Of a stretch of 5,151 bases of DNA, positions 5,113 through 5,151 are shown one piece after another. Location of the stretch: assembly GCA_903906615.1 (NCBI GenBank), contig CAIVKT010000363.1:1-5151 (forward strand), read 5' to 3'. Origin of the DNA: an uncultured Bacteroidota bacterium (GTDB lineage: Bacteria > Bacteroidota > Bacteroidia > Chitinophagales > Chitinophagaceae). The notes below the pieces were generated by a model. The model was not told where the DNA came from, made no database searches, and worked only from the letters and a program-made list of their open reading frames with translations. Every line of letters begins with the position of its first letter. The stretch's first letter is position 1. Made by a program: the position numbers and the translations under genes.

Positions 5113-5151
5113 TTAATAGAACGCCTGTTGTATTCTTTCACCACTTTCACA
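5113..5151 (-). CDS. Probable 3' end of a minus-strand gene (partial, 12 codons)
   Basis: Read from the right edge on the minus strand, one frame gives CESGERIQQAFY and then TAA at 5115-5113, two bases before a strong minus-strand terminator. A gene must end just before this terminator, and this frame gives a stop in the right place. The alternative frame without a stop (VKVVKEYNRRS...) runs straight through the terminator and the next promoter and is therefore unlikely. Twelve residues are too few to name a product. Confidence 0.5.
   Translation of the reverse strand, partial: CESGERIQQAFY

Noticed and set aside
4953..5150. Minus-strand 65-codon open frame
   Set aside because: It runs through the terminator at 5078-5110, the lipoprotein promoter and its signal peptide in another frame.
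1..5151. CRISPR arrays, tRNA or rRNA genes, insertion sequences, long direct repeats
   Set aside because: No regularly spaced repeat, tRNA-like cloverleaf, rRNA motif, transposase or terminal inverted repeats could be seen on reading either strand.

Overview
The window looks like chromosomal DNA from a member of the Bacteroidota, plausibly the Chitinophagaceae or a relative. Three observations support this. Exact copies of the Bacteroidota -7 promoter element TAnnTTTG lie in front of three genes. Ribosome binding sites of the Shine-Dalgarno type are essentially absent. The HemW N-terminus (GIYLHIPFCKQACVYCNF) reads like those I know from this group. The family placement is inference from remembered sequence style, not a search.

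Layout from left to right: a hairpin at the left edge (1-29), then hemW on the minus strand (36-1214), a radical-SAM heme chaperone. A 252-base AT-rich divergent intergenic region follows. Next is a small secreted GH73-type glucosaminidase on the plus strand (1467-1976), closed by a strong intrinsic terminator (1996-2030). Then comes a two-gene plus-strand toxin-antitoxin operon of the VapBC45 type (2077-3176): an HTH plus DUF433 antitoxin overlapping a PIN-like toxin by one base. Four bases beyond the toxin stop, a minus-strand pair converges on it. It is made of an uncharacterised lipoprotein (4271-5020) followed after 13 bases by a YqjM/NamA-type old yellow enzyme (3181-4257). The right edge holds a minus-strand terminator (5078-5110) and probably the last 12 codons of another minus-strand gene.

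The most interesting part is the toxin-antitoxin module. It is AT-rich compared with its neighbours (35% GC in 2461-2520 against 65% in 3541-3600, counted by hand). A perfect 15-base palindrome overlaps the antitoxin start, which fits autoregulation, and the antitoxin has no ATG start available. The family is known, so I regard this as a less-studied variant of a described system, not a new one. The remaining genes are ordinary housekeeping or envelope functions with no evident link to the module.
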